A stretch of 52,212 nucleotides of DNA from UBA9732 sp963599445 (GTDB lineage Bacteria; Spirochaetota; Spirochaetia; Sphaerochaetales; Sphaerochaetaceae), in contig CAVBWZ010000017.1 of NCBI GenBank assembly GCA_963599445.1, positions 1-52,212 on the forward strand. The letters run 5' to 3'. This document shows positions 22,119 to 31,250 of the stretch, in pieces. Within the stretch, counting starts at the first letter, position 1. The number at the start of each line of letters is the position of its first letter. The notes under the pieces are model-generated. The model was not told where the DNA came from, ran no database searches, and saw nothing but the letters and a program-made list of their open reading frames with translations. Made by a program: the position numbers and the translations under genes.

Positions 22119-23150
22119 TCACACTCCTTTGACAAAATCAGCCACAGCTCGCCCACATAGGACACTGTCCTTGGTCACATTGTCCGCCAAGTCATAGACC
22201 TTGAAAACGTTTCCACAGGCAAAAACACCTGGGATGCTTGTCATGAAACGTCCTTTGTCCACAGGACCCCTCGTCTTTGGATCCACCTCGATACCAGCCT
22301 TACGGCTCAGTTCGTTTTCAGGGATGAGCCCAACTGAGAGAAGCACCGTATCGCAGGGCACAAACTCCTCGGTACCTGAAATAGGGTTCAACGAACCATC
22401 CACCTTTGCCACTGTAACGCCAGTCACTCGATCCCTTCCATGAATCTCCACTGCAGTCATGGATAGATGCAGAGGTATTCCAAAGTCGTCCAAACACTGT
22501 ACCATGTTCCTTCTAAGTCCATTCGACTTTGGCATGACTTCGTAGACGCCATGTACATGAGCACCTTCAAGCGTCATCCTGCGGGCCATTATGAGACCAA
22601 TGTCGCCACTCCCAAGGATCACAACCTCTCGACCAGGCATGAAACCTTCTATGTTGACAAGTCTCTGGGTAGTACCTGCCGTATACACTCCGGCAGGGCG
22701 TGTTCCTGGAATCCTAAGCATTCCGCGCGTACGCTCACGACAACCCATAGCAAGCACAACGGCCTTGGCCCGTATTTCCAAAAGGCCATCGCGAGTGTTC
22801 ATGGCCCTTACAAGAATGCCGTTCACAGGGACATCGGCCTTTTCAATGCAACCAGAACCCAAATCAGAAGCCTTCTCAGGCTCAATGGATGTGACCATGG
22901 TGTCCGTAAGCGTCTTGATTCCAGTCTCCTTGACCATGTTCACATAGCGCTGTGCATATTCGGGGCCGGTGAGCTCCTCGCCAAAGACATGAAGGCCAAA
23001 GCCCGCATGTATGCACTGGTTGAGGATTCCGCCCAGCATGGTGTCGCGCTCTATCACAAGGGTGTCCCTGAGTCCTTGGTTCCAGCACTCCAAAGCGGCA
23101 CTGAGACCCGCTGGACCTCCGCCAACCACGACGACCTGAACATCAATCAT
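22119..23150 (-). CDS. FAD/NAD(P)-dependent oxidoreductase (GlpB-like position)
   Basis: This encodes 343 residues. The N-terminal FAD loop is 'VQVVVVGGGPAGLSAALE'. A second nucleotide-binding loop is 'REVVILGSGDIGLIMARRM'. Near the C-terminus 'TSIPGVFACGNVFKVYDLADNV' is the FAD-contacting segment. This is the pyridine nucleotide-disulphide oxidoreductase fold without the redox CxxxxC. It overlaps the upstream gene by 8 nt and the DUF1667 gene follows directly. In this gene trio it probably passes electrons from the GlpA-like dehydrogenase subunit; the acceptor is unknown. Confidence 0.88.
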   Translation of the reverse strand: MIDVQVVVVGGGPAGLSAALECWNQGLRDTLVIERDTMLGGILNQCIHAGFGLHVFGEELTGPEYAQRYVNMVKETGIKTLTDTMVTSIEPEKASDLGSGCIEKADVPVNGILVRAMNTRDGLLEIRAKAVVLAMGCRERTRGMLRIPGTRPAGVYTAGTTQRLVNIEGFMPGREVVILGSGDIGLIMARRMTLEGAHVHGVYEVMPKSNGLRRNMVQCLDDFGIPLHLSMTAVEIHGRDRVTGVTVAKVDGSLNPISGTEEFVPCDTVLLSVGLIPENELSRKAGIEVDPKTRGPVDKGRFMTSIPGVFACGNVFKVYDLADNVTKDSVLCGRAVADFVKGV

Positions 23151-24609
23151 CGCAAGCCCCCTTCTTGTCCTGTACCATCCAGCTCATGCGACCAAACTTC
23201 GTCACCTGCGCATATGGAATACCAAGCTCACGAGAAAGAATCTCCATGACGCGTGGCCCGCAGAACCCTCCTTGGCAACGTCCCATGCCAGCACGCACAC
23301 GCCTTTTGACACCATCCATGTCAACGGCTCCGCATGGCCTACGGATGCTATCCACGATCTCCCCTTCAGTCACACCTTCGCACCGGCATATCACCCTACC
23401 GTACAAAGGATTGTCCTTGATGGCTGCACGCTTTTCGTCATCATCAAGGGCCATGAAACGAACAACCTTCCTACCGGTTTCGTACTTTTGCTTGAAAGGC
23501 CCCACCAAACCACGCCCCTCAAGTTGCTTCACCACGTACTCGCCAATTGCAGGGGCCGATGTAAGCCCAGGCGAACAGATGCCTGCGACATTGAAAAGGC
23601 CCTCCATCTTGGAGAAACCAATCACGAAGTCCTCATCGCCGCTTGCGTTCCTGAAATCGCTTACCGCACGCACACCCGCAAACGACGTTATCACATCACG
23701 CTCGCTCACACTAGGGACCGATACCCTTGCGCTCTCGAACACACGTTTCTGTCCTGCAGCCGTCGTGGCGGTATCATCACAATTCATTATATCCTGAGCA
23801 GTAGGCCCCACAAGGATATTGCCATCCACAGTGGGCGTAACGAGAACACCCTTTCCAAGTGATGTTGGAGGCTGGAATATTACATGCGAGACAAGACCTC
23901 CAACATTGCTGTCCAAAAGGGAATACTCGCCTTTGCGCGGAATGATTCCAAATGAATCGTCCCCCAAAAGAGAGGCAACCTCAGCAGAATGAACGCCCGC
24001 TGCATTTATAACATATGAAGTTTCAATGCAATCATTGAGAATCAGAACATCGTCTCCATCGTTTTGTTTTCTTCTCTCCACCGTGGACAGCTCAAATGAC
24101 CTGATGAAATCAACCCCATTTTTTATGGCAATCTCCATAGGAGCGGCCGTAAGCTCGAACGGCGAGCAAATACCACCGGTTGGAGCATAGAGAGAACCAT
24201 TGCACTCGCTTGAAAGGTTTGGTTCCCTTGCCAAGGATTCCTTCCTTGAAAGGATTTCAAGACCAGGGACACCGTTTGCGATTCCTCTGTCATAAAGTTT
24301 TCTTATAGCCACCAAGCCTTCGTCATCAAAGGCAACGACAAGAGAACCAACCTGCTTGAAAGGAATTGCCATTTCGCCATGGACCTTTCTAATAAGTTCG
24401 TTTCCTCTGACATTGAGCTTGGCCATCAAGGATCCAGGCATAGGGGCATACCCTGCATGGACTATTGCAGAGTTGGCCTTGCTGGTACCCTGACAGACAT
24501 CGGATTCCTTCTCAAGCACAACTACGCTTACATCTCTCTTGGAAAGTTCATAGGCTATCCATGCACCGCATACGCCGGCACCCACGATGGCAAAATCATA
24601 TCTACGCAT
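23143..24609 (-). CDS. GlpA-like FAD-dependent dehydrogenase with BFD-type [2Fe-2S] domain
   Basis: This encodes 488 residues from ATG 24609 (MRRYDFAIVGAGVCGAW). The DAO-type FAD domain occupies the first ~380 residues, with 'SKANSAIVHAGYAPMPGSLMAKLNVRGN' typical of the glycerol-3-phosphate dehydrogenase/GlpA family. The C-terminal BFD-like iron-sulphur domain has 'VICRCEGVTEGEIV' and 'GRCQGGFCGPRV', giving the four Cys ligands. It is the first gene of the three-gene operon. No good Shine-Dalgarno is visible, and a TATGCT box lies 8 nt before the ATG. A longer start at 24684 adds an unrelated hydrophobic tail. The substrate is probably glycerol-3-phosphate, but glpK/glpF are not nearby. Confidence 0.88.
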   Translation of the reverse strand: MRRYDFAIVGAGVCGAWIAYELSKRDVSVVVLEKESDVCQGTSKANSAIVHAGYAPMPGSLMAKLNVRGNELIRKVHGEMAIPFKQVGSLVVAFDDEGLVAIRKLYDRGIANGVPGLEILSRKESLAREPNLSSECNGSLYAPTGGICSPFELTAAPMEIAIKNGVDFIRSFELSTVERRKQNDGDDVLILNDCIETSYVINAAGVHSAEVASLLGDDSFGIIPRKGEYSLLDSNVGGLVSHVIFQPPTSLGKGVLVTPTVDGNILVGPTAQDIMNCDDTATTAAGQKRVFESARVSVPSVSERDVITSFAGVRAVSDFRNASGDEDFVIGFSKMEGLFNVAGICSPGLTSAPAIGEYVVKQLEGRGLVGPFKQKYETGRKVVRFMALDDDEKRAAIKDNPLYGRVICRCEGVTEGEIVDSIRRPCGAVDMDGVKRRVRAGMGRCQGGFCGPRVMEILSRELGIPYAQVTKFGRMSWMVQDKKGACDD

Positions 24610-24906
24610 ACAACAAAAGCATACACCAACTTTGAGCTTCTTTGAACCACACTTTGGACCAAGTTGGAAGAACAAGCGGGCCAAAACCCGCTTTCAAGAA
24701 GAACATGACCGTGGAGCCCACCTCTCCACAATCATATCAAACAATCATCACCCCAATAACTTCAAGCGCCAAAAGACTCGCCCTCTGCTTGCTGTGTTCC
24801 TTCATTTTACCATAGAAATCCCAAAAACCAAGCAAAACTTTCGTTTTTGTGGGAATAAAAACTGAAACGATGGTCCAAAAAGCACAAAAACCCGCTAAAA
24901 ACCAAG

Positions 24907-24946
24907 TTTTACTGAAAATTTTTTCAGTGAATTTTGATTCAGTAAA
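24907..24946. repeat. Palindromic cluster TTTACTGAA / TTCAGTAAA
   Basis: TTTACTGAA (24908-24916) and TTCAGTAAA (24938-24946) form an inverted repeat with a 21-nt loop that includes a further TTCAGT (24923-24928). It lies ~80 bp upstream of the Nudix gene. It could be an operator or a single unit of the inverted-repeat type seen elsewhere. The rest of 24610-24906 shows nothing I can name. Confidence 0.5.
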
Positions 24947-25027
24947 GCTGTAAAAAGTAAATCAGTACTCTTTCATTCTCCAATTGAAACAGTTATCATC
25001 AATCCAAAGCCACAAAGGAACGATAAA

Positions 25028-25624
25028 ATGAAGAAAATCACATTCTACGGACCAACCCCACTTGAAGGAGCGATTGAAGAACCCTCAAAAGCTCCAAAGA
25101 CAATCCGCATTGGGACGCGCGCAATCATAGAAAAAGACAGGAAGATACTGTTTTCATACCTTGGCAAGCGACACCAATACCTTCTACCAGGAGGAGGCAT
25201 GGAGGAAGGTGAAACACCACAGGCAAACGTCACAAGGGAAGTTCAGGAAGAATGCGGACTCATAATAGAACCTCAGGAACCTTTTCTAGTGATAGACGAA
25301 TGCTATGGAGACTTCATGTACAGGGACTACTATTGCAAGGCAATCATAAAGGGAAATGCGCCCACACACTATGACGAAGGGGAAATCAGACTTGGACTTG
25401 AACCAAAATGGCTTGATATGGAAACGGTCCTAAAGAAGCTCACCACATTTGAAATCACACCGGTCGACCTAGTGGGAGCGCAGAACCATAGGCTCTGTGT
25501 AACGTACAACGGTCACTATAGGGAAGTACTTGCAATCTCTCTTCTATACAACAAAACAATCCCAGAAATTCCACAAACCATCAAAAACAAAACGCTTGTG
25601 AAACTGGAATATACAGAGAACTAA
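25028..25624 (+). CDS. Nudix hydrolase
   Basis: This encodes 198 residues. The Nudix box GX5EX7REUXEEXGU is present as 'GGGMEEGETPQANVTREVQEECG' in the middle of the protein, preceded by 'RIGTRAIIEKDRKILFSYLG'. The three acidic residues of REVQEE bind Mg2+. It hydrolyses a nucleoside diphosphate linked to another group. The substrate class is not evident, though the neighbouring nucleotide-sugar genes make an NDP-sugar or NTP plausible. It has an AAAGGAA ribosome site. It converges on the nucleotidyltransferase gene with only 7 nt between stops. Confidence 0.9.
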   Translation: MKKITFYGPTPLEGAIEEPSKAPKTIRIGTRAIIEKDRKILFSYLGKRHQYLLPGGGMEEGETPQANVTREVQEECGLIIEPQEPFLVIDECYGDFMYRDYYCKAIIKGNAPTHYDEGEIRLGLEPKWLDMETVLKKLTTFEITPVDLVGAQNHRLCVTYNGHYREVLAISLLYNKTIPEIPQTIKNKTLVKLEYTEN

Positions 25625-25631
25625 TCCAATT

Positions 25632-26372
25632 TCACTTATTCACAATCCCCTCGTACTCCTCGCAGATTCTTTTATATCCCTCAAGATTTCCAACATCGAA
25701 CCTGCATCCAGGCATCTCCATGGCATGGACGGGGACGACGGAGGAGAGCCATGCAATATAGGAACCGGGGGCATCGGTCCCGCAACCTGAAGCAATGCCG
25801 TCCTTTACACGGGCTGAATCCTCGTGGGTATAGTAGTAGAATGGAGGACAGCACCAGTGCGACCTGGGGTTGGAAGGCTTCTCCTCCATTGACAGAACCA
25901 AGTCGTCATTGGATACCTCCACGACACCGCACCTCTGAAGCCGCTTTTCGTCAGCTTCATAGTATCTCATGATGCACGAAGTCCCCTTCTCCAACGCATA
26001 CTTCATGAAACCGACAAGACTGAAATCCAGCACGTTGTCGCCTGCAATCACCAACATGTCATCGTCAAGGCCAAGGGAATCAATGGCGAACTGGATATCC
26101 TTGACCGCCCCCAGACGGGTCTCGTTGGAAGAGGTCCCGTCATCCACAACCGATACCTTGAAACGACACTTCGCCGCCCAATCCTCAAAAAAACCGATGA
26201 ATCTGTGGTTCGAAATGACGATGTACTCATCCACAAGGCCTGATGAATCGATATCGTCCAAAAGCCAATCAAGGATGGTCTTCCCCTTTATCTTAAGAAG
26301 AGGCTTTGGGAAGTTCTCCGTCAACGGATACAACCTAGTGGCATAGCCTGCAGCAAGGACCAAACACTTCAT
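25632..26372 (-). CDS. Sugar-1-phosphate nucleotidyltransferase
   Basis: This encodes 246 residues from ATG 26372, preceded by GGAGGTGG. The NTP_transferase signature 'MKCLVLAAGYATRLYPLTENFPKPLL' binds the NTP. 'DDMLVIAGDNVLDFSL' carries the metal-binding Asp. 'MEEKPSNPRSHW' follows. It makes an NDP-sugar from a sugar-1-phosphate. It is distinct from RfbA at 47134-48021, and the divergent UDP-glucose dehydrogenase suggests UDP-sugar supply. Specificity cannot be read. It shares a 205-bp regulatory region with the HTH-fused dehydrogenase gene. Confidence 0.88.
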   Translation of the reverse strand: MKCLVLAAGYATRLYPLTENFPKPLLKIKGKTILDWLLDDIDSSGLVDEYIVISNHRFIGFFEDWAAKCRFKVSVVDDGTSSNETRLGAVKDIQFAIDSLGLDDDMLVIAGDNVLDFSLVGFMKYALEKGTSCIMRYYEADEKRLQRCGVVEVSNDDLVLSMEEKPSNPRSHWCCPPFYYYTHEDSARVKDGIASGCGTDAPGSYIAWLSSVVPVHAMEMPGCRFDVGNLEGYKRICEEYEGIVNK

Positions 26373-26413
26373 GAAACTCCACCTCCAATACCAAAAAGCT
26401 AGAATCAGTGCCA

Positions 26414-26540
26414 AGTATAGCATAAAAGCAACTTGAAGTGGAACATTTGCCAACAAACACACGAACCATTGACATCAACCACCTAAAATGATATCCATAC
26501 CAAGGTGCAGAAGCCAAGCAAATGCAACTTAAAATTGCAT
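26414..26540. promoter_or_regulatory. Divergent promoters and candidate operator between nucleotidyltransferase and HTH-UDP-glucose dehydrogenase genes
   Basis: Rightward: TTGACA (26469-26474), 17-nt spacer, TATCCA (26492-26497). Leftward: extended -10 TGC-TATACT (minus strand, 26419-26414). Downstream of the rightward start lies ATGCAA (26522-26527) with TTGCAT (26535-26540), an inverted repeat with a 7-nt centre. Its GCAACTT half also occurs at about 26428. The Xre domain of the dehydrogenase could bind these sites, which is inference. Confidence 0.45.
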
Positions 26541-26577
26541 CACAGGAACACAAGGGATGCCAAGGGGAACAAAAACG

Positions 26578-28098
26578 ATGAAAAGACTATCGATTGACGC
26601 ACTGGTCAGCACAATACAGACAAAAAGGAAAGCGCTGAACCTCACGCAGGCGGAACTTGCAAAGAGAACAGGAATGAACCGCGTCATGATAGGGCGTATG
26701 GAGAACAAGGAATACATCCCATCCATAGCCCAAATGGAGAAGCTTGGAGAGACCCTTGGGTTCGAGCCAACGGACCTGTTCAAAGAAGAGCAAACGGGAA
26801 CCGCCTCCAAAACGAATACAAAAACGCAAGAGGCCCCTACCAAACGCTACAACATAGCAGTGGCAGGAATGGGCTACGTTGGACTTTCCATTGCAACGCT
26901 TCTCTCCCAGCACAACCACGTAACGGCGGTGGACGTCATACAGAACAAGGTGGACATGATAAACAAACACGTCTCACCAATCCAGGACGATTACATAGAG
27001 GAATATCTGAAAAACAAGGACCTCGACCTCTCTGCAACGCTTGACGGAGAGGCTGCGTACAAAGATGCGGACATAGTGGTCGTAGCAGCACCAACGAACT
27101 ACGACACCATGATGAACCACTTCGACTGCTCCGCTGTGGAGGATGTACTGTCACTTGTGACAAAAGTGAACCCAAATGCAACGATAGTCATAAAATCCAC
27201 GGTTCCCGTAGGCTACACGGCATCAATAGGAAAGAAATTCCATGACAGACATGCAAACAACACCCTCCTTTTCAGCCCGGAGTTCCTAAGGGAATCCAAG
27301 GCGCTCTATGACAACCTGTACCCAAGCCGCATCATCGTTGGAGCGGCGGAAGCAGCCCCAAAGGCAATGGAGAAAGCCAAGGAATTTGCAGGACTCCTAC
27401 AGCAGGGAGCCATAGAGACTGACATTCCAACGCTCATCATGGGTTCGACGGAGGCTGAGGCCGTCAAGCTCTTTGCAAACACATACCTAGCCCTAAGGGT
27501 CTCATACTTCAACGAACTCGACACCTACGCAGAGACCAAAGGTCTCAGCACCAAGGATATCATAGACGGAGTATGCCTGGATCCAAGGATAGGGCCGCAC
27601 TACAACAACCCATCCTTTGGATACGGCGGCTACTGCCTTCCAAAGGATACGAAGCAGCTTCTTGCGAACTTCGACAACGTGCCGCAGAACATGATTACGG
27701 CAATCGTGGAAAGCAACCGCACACGAAAGGACTTCATTGCAGACCAGGTGCTGCAGATGGCAGGCTACTACGACTACTCAAAACAAGGGGACTACTCCAA
27801 CAAACACGAAAGGGACTGCATCATTGGAGTCTACAGACTCACGATGAAATCCAATTCCGACAACTTCAGGCAATCCTCCATACAGGGGGTCATGAAGCGC
27901 ATAAAGGCCAAAGGAGCCACGGTAATCATCTATGAGCCAACGCTCAAGGATGGGGACACATTCTTTGGCTCCAAGGTGGTCAACGACCTTGACAAGTTCA
28001 AAAGGACAAGTCAGGTAATCATAGCAAACAGATTCAACGACAGTCTGGCCGATGTAAAGGAAAAGGTCTTCACCAGGGACCTGTTCCAAAGGGACTGA
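26578..28098 (+). CDS. Xre-type HTH fused to UDP-glucose/nucleotide-sugar dehydrogenase
   Basis: This encodes 506 residues. Residues ~8-65 are a complete Xre helix-turn-helix (TIQTKRKALNLTQAELAKRTG, then MIGRMENKEYIPSI and LGETLGF). A Thr/Lys-rich linker follows to ~88. The rest is a nucleotide-sugar 6-dehydrogenase. It has the NAD loop GMGYVGLS near 97-104, 'IVIKSTVPVGYT', 'FSPEFLRESKALYDN', and catalytic Cys353 in FGYGGYCLPKDT. It oxidises UDP-glucose (or a similar sugar) to the uronic acid, feeding the epimerase encoded next. The reading frame is continuous through the linker. The start at 26578 has AAGGGG 10 nt upstream; ATG 26557 is an alternative. An enzyme with its own DNA-binding domain suggests autoregulation. 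Confidence 0.9.
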   Translation: MKRLSIDALVSTIQTKRKALNLTQAELAKRTGMNRVMIGRMENKEYIPSIAQMEKLGETLGFEPTDLFKEEQTGTASKTNTKTQEAPTKRYNIAVAGMGYVGLSIATLLSQHNHVTAVDVIQNKVDMINKHVSPIQDDYIEEYLKNKDLDLSATLDGEAAYKDADIVVVAAPTNYDTMMNHFDCSAVEDVLSLVTKVNPNATIVIKSTVPVGYTASIGKKFHDRHANNTLLFSPEFLRESKALYDNLYPSRIIVGAAEAAPKAMEKAKEFAGLLQQGAIETDIPTLIMGSTEAEAVKLFANTYLALRVSYFNELDTYAETKGLSTKDIIDGVCLDPRIGPHYNNPSFGYGGYCLPKDTKQLLANFDNVPQNMITAIVESNRTRKDFIADQVLQMAGYYDYSKQGDYSNKHERDCIIGVYRLTMKSNSDNFRQSSIQGVMKRIKAKGATVIIYEPTLKDGDTFFGSKVVNDLDKFKRTSQVIIANRFNDSLADVKEKVFTRDLFQRD

Positions 28099-28149
28099 CA
28101 CCAGCACGGACACAAAACGAACGAAAACACAGCAAAAAGGAAAACGAAC

Positions 28150-29184
28150 ATGAAGAAAAGAACCATACTTATAACAGGAGCCGCAGGCTTCATAGGAGCC
28201 AACCTTGCAAAGGAAATCATAAGGACGACGGACGACAAGGTCATCGGCCTAGACAACATGAACGATTACTACGATGTATCCCTCAAGGAGTACAGGCTGC
28301 GTGAGATAGAGGCCTTGGGTGGGGATTTCACGTTCGTCAGGGGCAGCATCGCGGACAAGACGTTGGTCGATGGCCTTTTCGAGAAGTACGGATTCGACGT
28401 GGTCGTGAACCTTGCAGCCCAGGCCGGAGTGAGATACTCCATCACCAACCCAAGTGTCTACATTGAATCCAACATCGTTGGCTTCTACAACATCCTGGAA
28501 GCATGCCGCCACCACCCCGTGGAGCATTTGGTCTACGCATCGTCCTCAAGCGTCTACGGATCGAACAAGAAGGTCCCCTACTCTACGGACGACAAGGTCG
28601 ACAACCCCGTATCGCTTTACGCTGCAACGAAAAAGAGCAACGAGCTTTTGGCCCACGCATACTCCAAGCTCTATGACATCCCATCCACAGGGCTCAGGTT
28701 CTTCACCGTCTACGGCCCCGCAGGAAGGCCTGATATGGCCTATTTCTCCTTCACCAACAAACTCATCAAAGGCGACACCATAGAAATCTTCAACTACGGC
28801 AACTGCAAGCGGGACTTCACATATGTGGACGACATCGTCAAAGGCATCACCCTTGTAATGGCCAAAGCCCCGCAGAAACGAACCGGCGACGACGGCCTTC
28901 CAATCCCGCCTTACAAGGTCTACAACATTGGCAACAACCACCCGGAGAACCTACTCGACTTCGTCCAGATACTCTCTCAAGAACTCGTTGCCGCAGGGGT
29001 CCTTCCACCAGACTACGACTTCGACGCCCACAAGAAACTCGTCCCCATGCAGCCCGGCGACGTCCCCATCACCTATGCCGATGTCTCTGCACTCGAGCAC
29101 GACTTTGGCTTCAAACCCTCCACCTCGCTGAGAGAAGGCCTCAGAGCCTTTGCCCAGTGGTACAAAGGGTTCTATAAGGTGTGA
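28150..29184 (+). CDS. UDP-glucuronate 4-epimerase-like SDR
   Basis: This encodes 344 residues. It is an extended SDR with the NAD loop 'ILITGAAGFIGANLA', the 'GLDNMNDYYDVSLKEYRL' stretch characteristic of UDP-glucuronate 4-epimerases (CapI/GAE), 'VNLAAQAGVRYSITNP', catalytic Tyr-x-x-x-Lys in 'YAATKKSNE', and 'TVYGPAGRPDMA'. It converts UDP-glucuronate to UDP-galacturonate, using the product of the upstream dehydrogenase. The two genes are 51 nt apart in the same direction and form an operon for acidic surface polysaccharide. Confidence 0.9.
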   Translation: MKKRTILITGAAGFIGANLAKEIIRTTDDKVIGLDNMNDYYDVSLKEYRLREIEALGGDFTFVRGSIADKTLVDGLFEKYGFDVVVNLAAQAGVRYSITNPSVYIESNIVGFYNILEACRHHPVEHLVYASSSSVYGSNKKVPYSTDDKVDNPVSLYAATKKSNELLAHAYSKLYDIPSTGLRFFTVYGPAGRPDMAYFSFTNKLIKGDTIEIFNYGNCKRDFTYVDDIVKGITLVMAKAPQKRTGDDGLPIPPYKVYNIGNNHPENLLDFVQILSQELVAAGVLPPDYDFDAHKKLVPMQPGDVPITYADVSALEHDFGFKPSTSLREGLRAFAQWYKGFYKV

Positions 29185-29294
29185 CCAGCAAGGTGTGGTA
29201 GGAATCCAAGCTCCAATGTTGATGTGAGTGCTGGAAAACCTTGCAATTCGAGTAAGATAAAGTGGACTTTGGATTTATCGGAGACGAGGAAAGC

Positions 29295-30512
29295 TCAATT
29301 CCAATCGTCAGCAAGAAGGAATTCAATTATGTTCCTATGCTTTATCCCATCCCTACTCATATCCAGCTCGTCCATAGAAACAACATATTTGGGCCAGTTG
29401 TCACGAACGGAATCATATGCTCCAAACTCCCTTTTAATTGTGCTTTCACTTGCAAGTATATATGACACCTGAACATAGATCTTCTCGTTTTGTCTAGTGG
29501 CTACAAAATCTATCTCCTTGTCACCAACTCTTCCTACGTGCACGTCATATCCTCTTCTGAAAAGCTCTATAAGAACAATGTTTTCCAGCACAAGTTCAAT
29601 GGATTCATTGTTTCCACCCCACACAGCCTCCCTCAATCCATGGTCTGCGATGTAGTATTTCTCATTAGAGGCCAGAACTTCCTTACCTATGAGATCCTCT
29701 CTCTTCACCCGATAGAAAAGGAAAGCCTCCATGGAGAACTCGAGGTAATTGAGAATTGTATCCACACTAACCTTTCTATGCTCAGCCTTGAAATACCGCG
29801 ATATCGAAGAAGCAGAGAACGTACACCCCATGTTGGACATAACATAGGCAATGATTCTCTCAAGCAAGTCTATATCCCTTATGTTGTTCCTTCTTGCAAT
29901 GTCTTTCACTACAACAGACGAAAACGCATCGGACAGGTACATCTTCGAGGCCTTTTCGTTGTAGCCAAGCTCTGACAAGAACGGCATCCCCCCAAACAAG
30001 ACAAATGCATTGAAGCACTTTTTGAGGCTCTCTTCTGGGAATGACTGACGGTAAAGAGGAAGAAACTCGCCAAAGGAAAAGGGATAGATTACAAATTCCA
30101 CATAACGACCCGCAAGATAAGTACTCAACTCCGAAGAAAGCAACTTTGCATTTGAACCGGTTATGTAGATATCGCAATCAAGTTTGACCCTCAAAGAATT
30201 TATGGCTTTCTCCCATTCCGATACTTCCTGGATTTCATCGAAAAAAAGATATGCTTTTCCTGAAATCCCCTGAACCCTCTTGCATACATCATCATGCAAT
30301 GCAGAGGCTTCACAGAGATTTGAAATCGTCAAGTCTTCAAAGTTGTACGAAAAGAAATTGGCCTCACTCACCCCTTCCTTTACAAGTTCTCTTTTTACAA
30401 GTTCAAGCATGACGGATTTACCACACCTGCGCATTCCAGTCATGACCTTTATAATATCTTTCCCTATAAACGGTCGGATACGCCCCATATACATTTCACG
30501 TTCAATCAACAT
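29295..30512 (-). CDS. AAA_14/DUF4143 ATPase
   Basis: This encodes 405 residues. Walker A GMRRCGKS lies at residues ~26-33 and Walker B 'AYLFFDEIQEV' near 90. Then come 'CDIYITGSNAKLLSSELSTYLAGRY', 'IYPFSFGEF', and a winged-helix-like middle. The C-terminal DUF4143 domain has a PD-(D/E)XK-like 'VGDKEIDFVATRQNEKIYVQVSY'. Such ATPases are numerous in treponemes and other gut bacteria and have no settled role. The start has GAGGTGG 8 nt upstream. Two 14-bp palindromes lie upstream of it. Two C-terminal remnants of similar proteins are at 30810-31250 and 39824-40048. Confidence 0.9.
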   Translation of the reverse strand: MLIEREMYMGRIRPFIGKDIIKVMTGMRRCGKSVMLELVKRELVKEGVSEANFFSYNFEDLTISNLCEASALHDDVCKRVQGISGKAYLFFDEIQEVSEWEKAINSLRVKLDCDIYITGSNAKLLSSELSTYLAGRYVEFVIYPFSFGEFLPLYRQSFPEESLKKCFNAFVLFGGMPFLSELGYNEKASKMYLSDAFSSVVVKDIARRNNIRDIDLLERIIAYVMSNMGCTFSASSISRYFKAEHRKVSVDTILNYLEFSMEAFLFYRVKREDLIGKEVLASNEKYYIADHGLREAVWGGNNESIELVLENIVLIELFRRGYDVHVGRVGDKEIDFVATRQNEKIYVQVSYILASESTIKREFGAYDSVRDNWPKYVVSMDELDMSRDGIKHRNIIEFLLADDWN

Positions 30513-30540
30513 ATACTAACCACCTCTACGTTAGAGTATA

Positions 30541-30594
30541 TCGATTACAGTCGATAGTAAAGAACTTTTTACACAAATCATCGACTATAGTTGA
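30541..30594 (-). promoter_or_regulatory. Two 14-bp palindromes upstream of the DUF4143 ATPase
   Basis: TCGATTACAGTCGA (30541-30554) and TCGACTATAGTTGA (30581-30594) both fit TCGAYTAYAGTYGA and lie 40 bp apart. That is nearly four helical turns. They are upstream of the ATPase start at 30512 and look like operator sites. Confidence 0.6.
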
Positions 30595-30696
30595 CAAAAC
30601 AATCTGAACACATTATAGGAGACAAACTTGTTTGTTCAAGTTGGACAAACAAGTTTTCAACCATTTTCCATTCGAATAGCTTTCAAATTATTGAAA

Positions 30697-30824
30697 TATC
30701 GCATTTTAGAATCTTAAAAACTCAAAAATATCGCAGTTTAGAACCTCAAAAATCCAAATTTATCGCACTTTAAATTAACGAAAATCAAAAAATAACGCAG
30801 TTTACAAGCTTGAAAAGCAAGATT
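30697..30824 (+). repeat. Four-unit 32-bp phased tandem repeat
   Basis: Units begin at 30697, 30729, 30761 and 30793, exactly 32 bp apart. They start TATCGCATTTTAGAA, TATCGCAGTTTAGAA, TATCGCACTTTAAAT and TAACGCAGTTTACAA, with A-rich remainders. The period is about three helical turns. It directly precedes a truncated DUF4143 gene. Confidence 0.8.
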
Positions 30825-31250
30825 CGCATCCACAATGAAAAGGCCTACGCCGTAGACGTTGCCTTCATGAACAACAGAAACGACGCAATGTCAGGAGAAA
30901 ACCTTGGATGGAGACTTGAAACAATCGTCTACATTGAACTTCTCAGACGCTTCAAACCACAAGGATGCGATGTCTACTACTTTGCTGAAGCATCAGGCGA
31001 GGCCGATTTTGTTGTATGCAAAGGCAAATCCGTACAACAGATAATCCAAGTATGCTACGACATCTCAAGCCCAAAGACCCTCAAACGCGAAATCAAAGGC
31101 CTTCTACTGGCTTCAGAAAAAACCAAATGCAACAACCTTCTGCTAATCACCAACAACGAAGACTCTCAAATCACAGAAAACGGAAAGACAATAGACATTG
31201 TCCCTGCTTATGCATGGTTGACGGGAAAAGGATTGAATTATGAGAATTAG
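30810..31250 (+). pseudogene. C-terminal remnant of a DUF4143 ATPase
   Basis: The open frame of ~146 residues begins at a TTG with no ribosome site. It corresponds to only the last third of a DUF4143 ATPase. 'RIHNEKAYAVDVAFMNN' and 'NLGWRLETIVYIELLRR' are followed by 'YYFAEASGEADFVVCKG', then 'QQIIQVCYDISSPKTLKREIKGL'. The E-x-DF...Q-V nuclease-like core is intact. There is no ATPase domain upstream; the sequence there is the 32-bp repeat. It may be a decayed gene or an expressed orphan domain. Confidence 0.7.

Noticed and set aside
30697..30824. CRISPR array
   Set aside because: The 32-bp units are contiguous with no spacers between repeats, and no cas genes are present.
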